From contig CM056874.1 of NCBI GenBank assembly GCA_029876055.1, positions 2,294,001 through 2,358,000 of the forward strand: a stretch of DNA of 64,000 nucleotides. Reading direction: 5' to 3'. Within the stretch, counting starts at the first letter, position 1. Every line of letters starts with the position of its first letter. The position numbers and the translations under genes were made by a program. The notes below the pieces were generated by a model that saw only the letters and a list, made by a program, of their open reading frames with translations, was not told the DNA's origin and did not search any database. This DNA is from Madurella fahalii. Its lineage: Eukaryota; Ascomycota; Sordariomycetes; Sordariales. Shown piece after piece: positions 22,492 to 34,702 of the stretch.

Positions 22492-24246
22492 ATGTCGGGA
22501 CTCAACCTACAGTGGGTCCTCGACCACCCCCGAGATGCTTTGCTTCTAGCCATCGCCACCGTCTTCATCGCAGCCACCGCCACCTCTCTCCTCCGACCCA
22601 AATCTCCCATCCCAGTCCTCTCTGGCACCATTCCGCGCCTCTCCATCACCCTTCTCTACATGACCGACATGGAGACATTTTACGCCCGCGCCAAATCCGC
22701 CCTGCGCGAGAAGAATATCGTACAATTCTACCTCGGGACCACCAAAGCCTACCTGGTTACCGGCGCCAACAATATCCAGGCCATGTTCCGCACCTCGGCA
22801 AGCGTTAATTCGGACGTCTTCATCCTCATGGTCCAGAAGCACATCTGGAACATTACGGGAGATGACTATGCGAAGTTCGCCAATGACAAATCCGGGCGAC
22901 TCAAGGTTCCGGCCCCCGGGACGGAAGATACACCGGAGGAGCGACGGTATTGGGCTGGTATGCACAACATCATGCATCGTTATATCACCAGGACGAATGA
23001 GACGAATGTCTTGGCCAAGAATTATCAGCGCTTTTTCGAGGAGCGACTTGAGAGGTTTCCGTTGGGCAAGGGGATGGAAGTTTGCGTCTATGATTTCCTG
23101 TTGAAAGATATGGCGACGGCTGTCGTCACGGCTGTTAATGGGAAGCGTATATTGGAAATGACGCCCAACTTGTTCGATCTGCTGTGGAATTTGGACGAGG
23201 TTGCGGCCAGCCTGGTCTGGGGACTTCCGAGATGGTTGAACCACGACACGTGTAACAAAAGGGACCGATTTCACGGCGCGGTGGCGCGTTATCTTGAGTC
23301 GGCTTTGAAGGATTTCGACTGGGATATGGAGGAAGATCCTGAGTGGGAACCTATTCTTGGATGTCGTTTTATTAGGGAGCTCCTGAGGTGGATGAGGGAG
23401 AAGGATTTCTCGCTTCAGGCCATGGCCAGTGCCCTTGGCGTCCTAACTCTATTTGGGTATCTCTCATCGTCCCCTGAATTCCGTCGTTGGAGATGCTAAC
23501 TGTTTTGTCCAAGTGCCAACGCAAATACCATCCCAGTCACAGCGTGGTGCGTGATGGAAATTTTCAAGGACCCCAAACTCTTCAAAGCCGTCCGAGAAGA
23601 ACTCGAAACAACATATGAGACCTGTCCGATTTCAGGACAACGGACCATCAACGCCCAGACTCTTACCTCATTACCCCTCTTGCAGTCCATATATATTGAG
23701 GGTCTGCGCTTGCACGTCTCGATGAATGTCACCAGGGAAATTACTGGCCCCATTGAGTTGAGCGGTGGTATTACCCCCGAGAAGGGCACAATTCTACAGG
23801 CAGCCACGCAAATCACGCACTACGACGAGTCCATCTGGGGCAGGGACAAACATCCGGCGTCTGAGTTCTGGGCTGAGAGGCATGTGAAATACGTCAATGA
23901 CGGTCATGGAAAGCGGGTACGGCAGTTTGTGATGGCTGGTGGACCCAACGACTTCTTTCCCTATGGTGAGTTGTCGACACACCGTGAACTTCACCTTACA
24001 GAAGACATCGCTAACGCTCGCAAAGGTGGTGGAGTGTCGATCTGTCCCGGCCGATTTTTCGCGAAGCAGGAGATCATGTTGGCTATTGCGATAATGGTGT
24101 CCAGGTTCAATGTTGAATTTCTTGGATGGGTGAATCGAGATGGGACACCTTCAGATAGACCGGCACTAAACGATGTCAGGTGGTCCGGCGGAGCCGCCCA
24201 GCCGCCTGACCGTGATATGAAGGTTCTTCTCAAGAGGGTTTGGTAG
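22492..24246 (+). CDS. Cytochrome P450 monooxygenase
   Basis: Three exons, 22492-23456, 23514-23965 and 24026-24246 (introns 57 and 60 bp with GCTAAC branch points), encode 545 residues. It is a haem-thiolate monooxygenase anchored to the ER by an N-terminal helix (about residues 16-34, LLLAIATVFIAATATSLL). Key motifs: I-helix region GANANTIPVTAW (322-333), ExxR as EGLR (384-387), and the haem loop FPYGGGVSICPGR with Cys479. The I-helix lacks the usual acidic-Thr pair (Asn-Thr here), as in CYP7/CYP8-like fungal P450s. That loosely suggests a sterol- or lipid-like substrate or isomerase chemistry, but it is not proof. Intact, with normal length. A perfect G4-type run begins 18 bp after the stop. 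Confidence 0.9.
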
Positions 24247-24263
24247 CGGCCCCAGGGGGAAAA

Positions 24264-24282
24264 GGGGAGGGGAGGGGAGGGG
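24264..24282 (+). other. Potential G-quadruplex (four GGGG runs, 1-nt loops)
   Basis: GGGGAGGGGAGGGGAGGGG lies just after the P450 stop, on the coding strand, and would be in the 3' UTR. A four-tetrad quadruplex is expected from this pattern. Confidence 0.8.
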
Positions 24283-26363
24283 TTGATGGACGCGGCGTTG
24301 CCAGGGCCGGTGGGGGCTTCAGAAGCTCGAGTACTCTCTGCTCTCCTCTGAAGCCAATACAGCCTAGATGTATGAGACGAATCTGGGCTCACAAAATTTC
24401 CTTTTTCGTTCGTAATCCTGAGCTAGGGTGATCCCATACGCAGCCGCTACACAGCCTCAAAGGCCCGTTTTTAGTCCCCGGGCTAACGTTTTCTTTTGAC
24501 GGAAAGTAGGTAATGTGTAATCTATAGGAATGGCTCCCAGGCGACAATTCCAATTACAATGGAGAATCAGAGTTCAACGTTGGACCTTACCACCACCTAC
24601 CTACGCATCCCATGGAGGAAGCAGCGTTTTCGCAGCTGATGCCCGGCGTGCGCGCCCTGCGGGCCCGTAAGCCCTGGAAGCTGTCCCGTCACTTTCCTTA
24701 TTCTGTTGCACCCAGGTGGGTGCAATAGCCGACCCTGATATTTGGTAACTGAATTAAAGTATTCTAGCCTCTTCGGGAGAGTTCTCCGCTTATACCGTAA
24801 TGTTTTACCTTATTCTGAGGATGCGGCCTTCTTTGGCGGCGCTTAAAATGGATGCTAAGGCGCTCCCTGTAAGATTATTTAAGTCTAGGTCGTTACACAA
24901 TTAGGGAGCATTCATCCTCTAGTTGGCTAAGAAATTAGGAGTGGTTAAACGTTGTGAATCTTAGGCTGGGTTTCCCGCGCCAGTCCAGGACTCGCAACTG
25001 TTTCACATGCCCCCCTCCAACAGCTTCCTCTTTCCTTCCAAGTACGCCCAACGTCGGGTGGCCCCGCTGGAGCACTGCGCGGAATCTTCTTGACCGAGCA
25101 CAAATTCTCCGGGACAGCCGAGCAGAACAAAGACCAGCGATCGAAACTGATTGTGCGATTTGGGCCCCGTTGCAGGCCTCATCCGTCCCCGTCTTCACCC
25201 TTCGCTAGATCCTGACCAACCCCTCACCGCAACTCTCCACGTAACATCTCTACCGAATCCAAAGGCAACTACGAAACGCCGTCGTACTGTTGGGTCGACG
25301 AGATTTCCACGCTCTCGGCTGTTGCCGGAATCCCTTTCGTCGCCACAGCATCCCTCCCGGAACCTAAGTTAACCCAGCAAGATTCAGCGCCACGGTGGCT
25401 CGCGCGGAAAGGACATGCCGGCGTCATGGGAGACATCATCGGCAGCGACGGCGCCATTGATGCTTCAGATGCTGAACCTCAAGGTGGACTACAACCTTGA
25501 TGCAAAGGAAGAACTGGTATCTACGTTTCAGCCGGCACGTCATCTCGAACGGCGGCCTGTGCCATCCTTCGTTGCAGCGCCTCAAATTTCGGCCGATGCC
25601 ATCTTGGAGGCTGACGGATAGCATGGGCTCCCCACACTTCGTTCGTTTCCAGGCGATCCTCTCCGGGACTGCGCTTTTGGGACGAGGGCGCAAAAACGAT
25701 CTCCGTGTGAGTTAAGCAGGGGCCCAGAACTGGGACATTTGGATCCGCATAGGTATTTCCCAGCCTGCCTATCGTAGCGCGCCTTGGCGTGGCATCAAAT
25801 TGTCCGGGACAACAGCGTGCTGCGATGTCTCATTCACCCGAGTACACTAACACGTCACGCCGGCATCAGACTGGCGCTGCGTTGCCCAACGTTGCGGCTC
25901 GCGGCTGTCGTCCGTTGTTTTTCGGCTGCACGATGCGATGCACGATGCGATACCGCGGATCTGCGTGGACGGCTGTTGCCGGTGTTGCGAGCCTGGCCTA
26001 TCAGCCCATCATTCAATCAATGGAGTCCATTGATTCTGCTCTAACGTATCCAATGACAACAATTTCATTCTGTGGCTTTCTCGGCGTGGGTATTGTTTAT
26101 TTCCACACGGCGGTGTCTCGGCCACATCCCCTGGCAGCTCCCCACAAGTCTAGCAGCATCCGCTTCTCTCAGCTTTCAAGTTCCCGCCTGGAGTTCCCGC
26201 CTGAGTTTTATAAAGACGGTTCCCATCATCGCAACTCACTCTAATCCTGCACCACCATCATCCACCCTTCCTAATTCCAACAATCTCTTTACCCTAAACC
26301 CGACTCAACCGGCAACATTTCATCCTTCCCGCACTTCGCGAATACCCGTGTCTGCTCAGCATC
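24283..26363. other. Intergenic and hydrophobin promoter
   Basis: No gene recognised at 24.3-26.2 kb; overlapping frames at 24.9-26.2 kb have no motif. The hydrophobin TATA box lies at 26209-26214, followed by a C/A-rich leader (ACCACCATCATCCACCC) typical of highly expressed fungal genes. Confidence 0.55.
26209..26214 (+). promoter_or_regulatory. TATA box of the hydrophobin gene
   Basis: TTTATAAAGACGG lies 155 bp upstream of the ATG, in front of a pyrimidine/CA-rich 5' leader. Confidence 0.6.
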
Positions 26364-26792
26364 ATGAAGTCCATCGCCACAATCCTGCTCCTTGCCGGCG
26401 CCGCTGTCGCTCTCCCGACCACCGATTCTGGAGTTACCGGCAGTGGAACCGTCGTCTGTCCGAGCGCCCCCTACTTGAGCCCGAGGTGCTGCGCAGCCCA
26501 TGTCCTCGGCGGCGCTGGTGCCGATTGCACAGCCCGTACGTACCCTTTTCCATTGTCTACCTTACTGTGCTGTCCTTCACAAGCATTTTCTAACTCGCTA
26601 CAGCTCCCAGATATCCTGAATCCAGCGACGAGTTCGCGGCAATGTGCGCCGAGGATGGCAAGTCAGCGTCATGCTGCGCCGCTCCAGTAGTAAGTCCGCC
26701 TTGGAGAGCTGACAGATGAGTTGGTTCTATACACTGACTTGGTATTCATCTAGGCTGGACAAGGTGTTGCCTGCCAACGCATGGTTGGATGA
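26364..26792 (+). CDS. Class II hydrophobin
   Basis: Three exons, 26364-26535, 26604-26689 and 26754-26792, give 98 residues. Hydrophobins are secreted, self-assemble at air-water or hyphal surfaces and make aerial structures water-repellent. The signal peptide is MKSIATILLLAGAAVA. The mature part has eight cysteines spaced C-9-CC-11-C-16-C-8-CC-10-C, exactly the class II pattern, which confirms both splice choices. The residues after the second Cys pair (AAHVLGGAGAD) form the hydrophobic patch usual in this class. Start context ATCATGA fits. Intact, single gene with its own TATA box; no neighbour suggests a specific regulator. Class II points to an ascomycete. Confidence 0.95.
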
Positions 26793-27752
26793 GGGATGTT
26801 ATATCGAGCTGGCTAAGATGACAAATGCATGAGTCGTTTGAAAAATGACTTCCTCTGGATTTTTAAAAGAGATGTTTGTAATAATGGGTTGTTTGGCCGA
26901 GAAACCTGAGATTCCCTCCATCTCATGTACCGTACATGTTATTCCCACAACCACAACACCCCCTTTTGTCCTTCTTCAACTCCATCGACTGGCGCAGAAA
27001 CGGTAGACCCGTCCAGAAGCATGTACAATGGCCATTCTCGCATTCGAATCTTTCGTATCCCTTGTCTTTGCAATACCCTTCGCAAAACGAGCAGTTATCG
27101 CGGAGGTAGAATGTTTCGAGCGGGCTAGTCCTGCAGTGCGGTCGAATGGGTGATCAGAATTTATCAACGTTTGGATGATCAGGTGATACTAACCCCAGGG
27201 GGTTCGAGATATCCTTGTCGGTAATCGCGATCGTCCAAGGGGCAGCAAGAATGACGGGCGCAATACCTCTGTAGCAACTATGAAAATCCAAGTTGCCTTC
27301 ATTCTTGCGGGAGGTAGGTAAACGTCTGGGAGAGAATGGAGTCAAGTGCTATAATAATTTCTGTCGTTATCCTTTGGATAAAAGTAATGGGAATTGACGC
27401 TCAATATATACACCGGCTTTAGATCATGTTCACCTTGCCTCTATGATGACAACTGAGACAACGATTTCCAAGGTATAAATATAGCTTACAGTCAGATCGG
27501 TAGGTTGTTCCAAGCGGTGTACATACAACTGCAACGACGCCCGCAGCCGCCGCCAATAACAAGCTTCATTGGACTACTATATAGCAGAACCCAAAAAGTT
27601 CGAGCCTCGATATTGGTTCCCCTATTTCCGATATATTACCAAGCGGTTACAACCTATGTCGTGCAAGTTCAATCAAACGGCAAGTATAGCCAGGAGGAAC
27701 TACTCCTGTCCACCAATTCTAATATCTTTCTTTCTATCACTCACTACCCCTA
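26793..27752. other. Intergenic between hydrophobin and GH16 relic
   Basis: AT-rich, no gene recognised. It should contain the hydrophobin 3' end (TTTAAAAGAGATG near 26860). Confidence 0.5.
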
Positions 27753-29140
27753 TCAAGAAGCATAGTAGATCTGAAACTCGCTAAACTCCCAATACGCATT
27801 TGCAAAGGCCTAGAGGTTATTCGCCACAAAGTCGGTACAGTTAGTCTTCGTCCAGTCACCGACGCACTTATGCTTTCCTACGCAGGGGGTAGGACCTGTA
27901 CTACACGTCAGCACCTACTCTCCAAGTTTCATCTCATCCCAACACCAGAGACACGGATACTCACAATCCGAAGCACTCCACACCTTCTTAGGCATAGCAT
28001 CCCCCGCACAAGTCGATATTGGCCACAATACTCGCATTCCGAAAGTACGCCCCGATATCGCAGTTCGTGTTAGGGAAATCAGCCAGCGGTACAGGCCGGA
28101 CAGCCGGATCTGGATTGCCGGCTTTGATGTCCGCGGGGATAGCCGCCCTCGCAAACTGCCAGACGCAAATGCCCTCAGTATACCACTGGACAGCCATAAT
28201 ACCGCCGCCCGCCGCGTTGAAGGCGGGGCCGAACGTCTCGGGGCCAGAGGAAACACCGCAGCCGGCGTTGTGCTTGAGGCTGCTATCGCAGTCGGTTGTT
28301 GGGTGTTGGAGCCGAATGCATTGGCGATAGAGCCTGTCATTTTGCACTTACCGTCTATACAGCAGTACGGGCTGGTATGCAATACCACTGAGTTTCCTAG
28401 GTCGGCGAAGGACGGGGCACCAGGGTTTATGGCCTCTATAATGTCTATCTCGCCGTGGTCAGGCCAGTTGGACAGGTCGACGAGCCACAGTGCCGCTCAG
28501 GTCGCGCATCCGAAGGGGCTGTATTTGACGTCGAAGAGGAAGAGATCCTGGTTGTATTTATCTCTTGGACTCGAGTCGTACGGAGAAGCGGCCTATTGAT
28601 GCATCCGGGGTGGAGGAGGGTTCGACTGAGGTATGGACCTTTATTATAACCGAGTCGGTTAAGGTTAGCATTAGGTTCTGGTCTATATATTATCAGTCTC
28701 CTTTCTCTACACAATAGTAGCCTACTTAGAGTCTTATATATATCGCCGCGTAGTCTGGGTCGACGTAGTGAACGTGCCTATGTACTTTTTACCGACTAGA
28801 GTTAGCCCTACAATCAATTCACTAGCCGCGATAGGTTTAGTGAAACTGGGGTGGAGCGGAAATTTACTTGGATCATCGCCATTGCGGTAGTAGAAGTTGT
28901 CGAAAAAGCATTCGATTCCATCTGCGTTCAACGTAGTCAGTCGCCCGTACTGTTACTAAAAGTTGATTGCTAGCACATCCTAGCTTACTTACAGGTTTCC
29001 TGTAGCGTGTAGTTGAGTTTGGCGTAATCTGGATATATTCCTTCGCTGTTACGCTTCGAAACGATTACCACGGGAATAACGATAGCGGCCACAACAACGA
29101 CAATGGTTGCGGTAACCACTCCTGCCCCATATCCACCGCG
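27753..29140 (-). pseudogene. GH16 endo-beta-1,3(4)-glucanase-like gene, membrane-anchored, decayed
   Basis: The reverse strand reads, in order: a transmembrane helix (GVVTATIVVVVAAIVIPVVIV, about 29.05-29.13 kb), FFDNFYYRNGDDP, a cell-wall glucanase core GRFSVRLES, and the GH16 catalytic motif GEIDIIEAIN near 28.44 kb with both Glu intact. Then come the NAGCGVSSG and FNAAGGGIMAVQW blocks and a last exon ending AYWEFSEFQIYYA with stop at 27753. The family remodels or degrades beta-glucan at the cell surface. Lesions: TGA for Trp in GCAT-W-AALW, TAG in the last exon, and frameshifts near 28.54, 28.29 and 28.0 kb, one in a run of five G. The open stretches are long, so decay is recent. Confidence 0.75.
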
Positions 29141-29915
29141 TCTAGCTGCTCATATCATACCATAATGCCTTTTCCTTGTAGGGTTGATACGCCATAATGC
29201 TCCCCGGAAATAACCAGAGATTCGTGCGCTACTAACTTTTAGGGAAGATGGGCGGTGGATCCTGGAGTTTATGACCGTGCAGTCGTGGGAGAAAAGGCAT
29301 TTAACTTACTGTCTGGCCGTCTCCAACATGAACACGGCCCATTACCCCTTTCCCGTCGAATACAAGGCTACTCTTGCCGAGGGTGTGCCGATAGCCGGTT
29401 AAGCGCTAAGTTGCAATATCTAACTCTAGACTATCGCTACCCCTAGATACGAAGTTATAATGAAATGGAGCGGAAAACACACATCAACTCCATCAACAGA
29501 ACAACAAGATAACAAAACAAGGGGAGGGACAACGACTGAGAAACCCGACAACAAACCAGGATTCCCAGCAACGCGGCTTGGACCAAAGTAGCAACAAAGA
29601 CAGGCAGGACTCCCTCTGATCAGAGGGAGGCCGCAAAGACAGCTCCCAATGGAGCAAGCAAATCGAAAGAAAGAATTGGTTGAACTATTGATCTTGATTG
29701 TTCTTGACTGTCGAAGGCCGACAGTCAGGACAGTCTTAAATACAGAAAAAAGTGGGTCCTCAGTCCGATCACCTGATCCAGCCCGGAGGGCCGGGAACCC
29801 GATACCCCGGACCTACACCGCTGGACCCAAAGTCCCGGAGTTGTCTTAGAGCGCCATCCGGCCAGTGCACTATTCCCCGTTTCAATAAACTAACGATTTT
29901 TATATTTCACTTCTA
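29141..29915. other. Intergenic
   Basis: No gene. From about 29480 the base composition changes (A-rich, then GC-rich), and 29.5-29.9 kb may be the edge of the Gypsy relic that follows; no LTR end could be fixed. Confidence 0.45.
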
Positions 29916-30170
29916 GAACTAGTATCTAAAGCTACTTAGCTAGCGATATAGCTCGATATAGAAGACAAAAAGGAGGAATAAGATGTAGAGGAGATCTTCG
30001 ACTCGTATCTTGTTAGTAGATATCTCGAGTACCTAGTCAAGTAACTAGATTTTGGGTATAAAGACAATTTATAGGAACTAGTTAAGAACTTAAGTTGTCT
30101 TAGGAAACTACAAGAGTTCTACTAGAGGAACTTAGATTACCTGGCAGAAAGGATAAGAAGGCTTCGAACG
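29916..30170 (+). mobile_element. Chromodomain fragment of another Gypsy element
   Basis: With TAG/TAA read as Trp/Gln, the frame gives DVEEIFDSYLVSRYLEYLVK then LDFGYKDN and ELVKNLS, a chromodomain like those at the end of chromoviral integrases. It is unlike the chromodomains of Gypsy-A (FLIKWKGYPPEDNTW) and Gypsy-B (FLVK-AGWPSEYN), so a third Gypsy family is present. Confidence 0.65.
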
Positions 30171-31040
30171 AACTATCTAAGTTGCCTATATTAGCAGCAA
30201 TACTAGGAGAGGCCCTATGTAGCATCTCTATAACGTACGTTTTAGATTTTTCTACCTCTGAAATATCCTGAAGTTTATATAATATAGCTTTATATACTTT
30301 GTCCTCTAATAAACGTTTTTGTTTCTAAAGATATAGAAGTTTCGTTAAAGTCTCTTCTTCTTTATCGTCTAGTTTTTCCTTCTCTGATAAAAAAGAATAG
30401 ACTGTAATATCAGTATCGAGGAAGAAGAGAAGGAAGGGAGGTGACTGATAGGTACCTTAGTCAATACTCTAGATATTGCAAGACATTTATTAGTAGCAAG
30501 ATAGTGTCTATACTTTCGCAACGAACTAATGACATAGTATTCGAGACTACATTTGTAATAAGAAGAATAGCCTAGTATAAGGAGCCTTATAGAAGTAGTG
30601 AATTCAGCTGGGCCATTCTTGCCGAGTTGGTGGACAGGAAAAGTTTGGGTAATTGTGTCTTGGAAGAGATAAGATAGCCTCGAAGTTGGCTTTCTGTTGG
30701 CGTTTGGTTGCTGCCCCAGACAAAGCTTCTTAGGGGCCCCACAACACAGGTTATAACCTCACGTTCTCTGAATTTAAGGAGCGGACTTCGGGATTCGGCC
30801 GATATACCACCCTTATGTCCGCGCATACCTATGATTTAGAGGATCTCTACCTCTCGATGATCGTTGCATTCACACAGACCCAGCCAATCATGCCGCAGAG
30901 TTTCCGAGCAATGCATAAGGTGCGCCAGATCTGCTTGCCGCTGTTGGTTGATAGTGGTCTGTGCTCCATCGGGGAGCCAGACACCTCCATGAGAGATTCG
31001 GAGCCCCTCACCAAAACCCCTCACTTCTGTCTGACATCCC
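30171..31040. other. AT-rich stretch, then 5' region of the patatin-NACHT gene
   Basis: 30.17-30.6 kb is TpA-rich with no readable domain. 30.6-31.04 kb returns to normal composition and may hold a first exon or promoter of the next gene, but I could not define the start. Confidence 0.45.
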
Positions 31041-31043
31041 AAG

Positions 31044-34000
31044 GTGTCGAGCGGATCAAGGATCTCAGCGAAGCGCGGGAATATGCAACGGCAGTCGGAA
31101 CATCCGAACCCGGAGGCCGAACAAGCGGCCGCGCAAGGGACTGTGCTCACCTCGTCTCAACATGGACAACGGCTATGCCTTCTCTCGCTCGATGGAGGCG
31201 GCGTGCGCGGCCTCTCGTCGCTCTGCATCATCGAGGAACTGCTCCGCAAAGTGAACCCGGACAACCCACCGAAGCCGTGTGACTACTTCGATATGATAGG
31301 AGGAACAAGCACTGGAGGGTGAGTTCGATTGGCCACGCCACTGCTAAAACAGTGATACTGAGCCCTTATCACAGCCTAATTGCCGTTATGCTTGGACGTC
31401 TGCACATGACCATCAAAGAATGCAGGACTGCCTATCGTGACATCTCGAACGAAGCTTTCCAGAAGGTCAACTCACAAGTGGTGCCGTCCTGGACCGAGTT
31501 GCCCTGGAACTGGAAACTCGAGGCTCGTTTCGATACAGCTGTGCTTGAGCGAGGAATCAAGCGTATCATCGTCGAGGCTCTAAGAAAGTGGCCTCAACAT
31601 CAGTCCAAATCGGACGACGACCTCGTCGACACACTGCTCAAAGAAGACATGCCAAGGTGCAAGGTGTAAGTTAGCGTACCCCTGAAATCAGGAAGCTAAG
31701 TTCGGACCTTAATTAACAGTACAAGTTTAGTGACAGCAACAAGCGAGTCTCTGCCGGATAGGACCACAATTCTTGCCAACTACCCATCCGACAAGTGGCC
31801 TGATGACTTGCTAAATCCGGTTACTATCTGGCAGGCAGCCCGGGCAGCCCGGGCCACGTCGGCGGCTTCGACATTTTTCGAACCCGTCCTCACTCGGCCC
31901 TGATGAGGAGAGGTTCGTTGATTGGGCAACGGGCGCCAACAACCCAGTTTTCCAGCTCTGGGAAGAAGCGAGCGATGTCTGGAAGTCCAAGGGCCCCTTG
32001 ACCGACAATCTCCAATGTCTAGTGTCCGTGGGCACTGGTGTCCCTTCCGTTGAGGCGTTTGGCAGCAGTCTCAGGGAGATAGCAAAGACCCTCAAGAACA
32101 TGGCCACCGAAACAGATACGACAGCCGAACGCTTCCTCCGCATGCACACTCGCCTACAAGATGAACATCGGTACTTCCGGTTTAACATCGTCAGAGGCCT
32201 GGAAGCAGTGGGGTTAGAGGAGGCAGACAAGAGGCCGCTGATTGTCGCAGCTACACGTCGATACATGGCATCGGAAGACATCAAGAAACAGCTTAAGCAG
32301 TGCGCAGAGAATCTCGCGCTTCGGGACTGTATGTTAGAGTTTGCTTAGGACTCAGGTGTATAATGAAGCGGTGGCTGATCCATTTCTTCCTAAGGTCATC
32401 CGTGTTTCACAATGCTGAGCAGGAACGAAAGAAGGCTACTGAAAATCTACAACGATATTTTGCGGTTACAGATGAGGTTACTTGCTCGTCCCTATCACAG
32501 CGCTGGTTTTCATGCTTTCCACAGTTCCGGAATTGGGTCGACGGTACACGCAAGGTGCTATGCTATCAGTCCCCCAGCGAGCGCGAAAAACGGTCGGTTT
32601 TGTCCTACCTGTTTTTGGAGACGCATTTTTCTGGTTTAAAGGTTGAAAACACGAAATACATCGACCTAACCCTACTCAAAAGCCCGGACACGGGAGAAGT
32701 CGTCAGGCGCGTCTTTCGCTCTATATTCTACCAGACTCTACAAATGCGCCCTCATATCCTCAAAATGCTGACAGTCCCATCTCATCCCTCGCCCAAAGAA
32801 TTTACTGCAGTGATTACAAAAATAACTAGGGGTGCAAGGCCAGATAATGTTACAAGCTTTGCATTTAACTCTTTCTTTCAAGAACTGTTAAGGGCGTCAA
32901 GCGTCCCACAAGCACCTAGGCAACAGCGTCCCACGATATGCACCATTATCCACGGAGTGGATGAGATCTTAGACAATCAGAGGTCAATGCTGGTCAGATT
33001 CCTCCATTCCTTCTACGAGGTTAATGTTACACATGAGAGGATAATGTTCCTCACATCTCGCGGTGATGGGGTTTTCGATAGTATCCCTGCCATATCTCCC
33101 TACAGTGAATACCAGTGTAAGTCTCTGCACCGATATTTATGCCCACTGCAAAAAACGAAAGATTGCTCTTCATACCTGGCTACTTACTTACGTTGTCCAT
33201 TGTCTGCCGTGATTCCCTATACTTTCCCCAATGGCAGAATCGGCGGAGCCAGATCTCGGAACCAGTCTAGGGGACTACAGATTGGATCTGGACACACAAA
33301 TCGTTCGTCCAGTGGAAAAACTCGGCCGATATTCTCTAGATTCAAGGAAAACCGGGCAGCGGCAAGAGCACGATTGCTCGGATGATTACGGACTCATTTC
33401 GTGCCAATTTCACCAAACCCTACCATAGCAGATTCTGCTCCGCTTGGTACTTGCAAGAAACCAATCGTCGTCGATTTCTTCTATAGCGCGAGGATAGGGA
33501 AGGAGGCTACCCAGCATCTGTACATGCTGCGTTCCTTGCTCTACCTATTCCTTGCAGAGGACCAGACATTGTATGAACACTTTCGCCCCGTCTTCCGCGA
33601 CTTGCTCGAAGCCGATGCTGAGAGTGGACGGGGCCTTGCCAACAGGGAACTCTGGAATATGAAAGGTCTCCAGACCGTCTTCGAGGAAGTTGCCTACGAT
33701 ACCTCTCCGGAAAGGTCAAATATATGCTGCGTACTAGATGGTTTCGACGAGTCTGAGGACACCAGCGACTTGGACGTGGAGATTCTTGCTTGGCTGTCCC
33801 GCCTTGCACTGTCACGTACATCCCACGCGTGGCTGAAACTGATTGTCTTGAGTCGACCGACACCGAAGATCATCGGGGAGCTTGGTGGCTTGCTGAGCAT
33901 TAAGGTCGAAGACTCTAATAGGGTAACGATTGAAATCGTTGTGGACAACGGCTTGCGGTCCTTGCAAACCACGATTGACAAGTGGCGCCTAAGCGCAACC

Positions 34001-34702
34001 GTCGCCAACCCACGAAAGACAAGAAGACGGTGAGCGACTTTCTTGGCCTCCCTCAGGATCATGCTTTTGGACCGAGCAGACGGACAGATCCTGTGGATCA
34101 ATTTGGTCTTGCAACAGTGGCAAACTTTGTTCAACTACAGCGGATCCTACACGTTCGACGAGCTGGAAGAGATTCTGATGTTCCCGAAGGGGCTGGAGGA
34201 GCTTTACGGGGAACTCATCGAGAGGCTCAGCAGGCTTTCAAAAGGGGACGCCGAACTCACCGAAGCCCGTGAGATGCTGACCTAGGCATGTTTTAGTCCT
34301 CGACCCCTGTCTGTGGAGGAGTTCCGTGATGCTGTTGCCATGCGCGGCTGGCAGGGGCAGCACCATGCCCAGGACCTGCTTCAAAGCCACCTCACAAAGC
34401 ACCGTATCGGTCCTTTTTCGGATGATATCTGGGGCCCCGTGTCAAGAAATATTGTGGGCACATGTGGCTGCCTTCTTGAGGTAGTGAAGCCAAGCTCAAA
34501 CCCCCGATTCTTCGAAGACAAGGTTGGACCCCATACCAAAGTTCAGATCACACACCAGACTGCCAAGGAATACATCGCCAGTGACAAGCACGCAGGACAC
34601 CTCTTGCATACTATCACGCGTACAGGAGCTCAGCAGAGGTCGTGGGAAGTGCGTGGAAAGGTTGAAGTCTCTGAAGATCTATCTACTTCAGTAGGAGACT
34701 GA
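31044..34702 (+). pseudogene. Patatin-like phospholipase fused to NACHT-type NTPase (fungal NLR-like), disrupted
   Basis: The N-terminal patatin domain has the oxyanion motif DGGGVRG (31191-31211) and the nucleophile elbow GGTSTGG, with introns 31319-31374 and 31666-31719, then NPVTIWQAARA and STFFEPV. A segment with an NTPase look (RKVLCYQSPSEREKRS, TICTIIHGVDEI) follows at 32.5-33.1 kb. A classical NACHT module then has P-loop IQGKPGSGKST (about 33.35 kb), Walker B NICCVLDGFDES (33.72 kb) and the winged-helix-like MLT-ACFSPRPLSVEEF block. Relatives act in nonself recognition and regulated cell death. Lesions: frameshift near 31890, TAG for Trp before the P-loop and in MLT-W-ACF, another TAG near 33268, and a shift near 33410. 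A 9-bp duplication gives AARAARA. The start codon is not identified. Confidence 0.75.
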
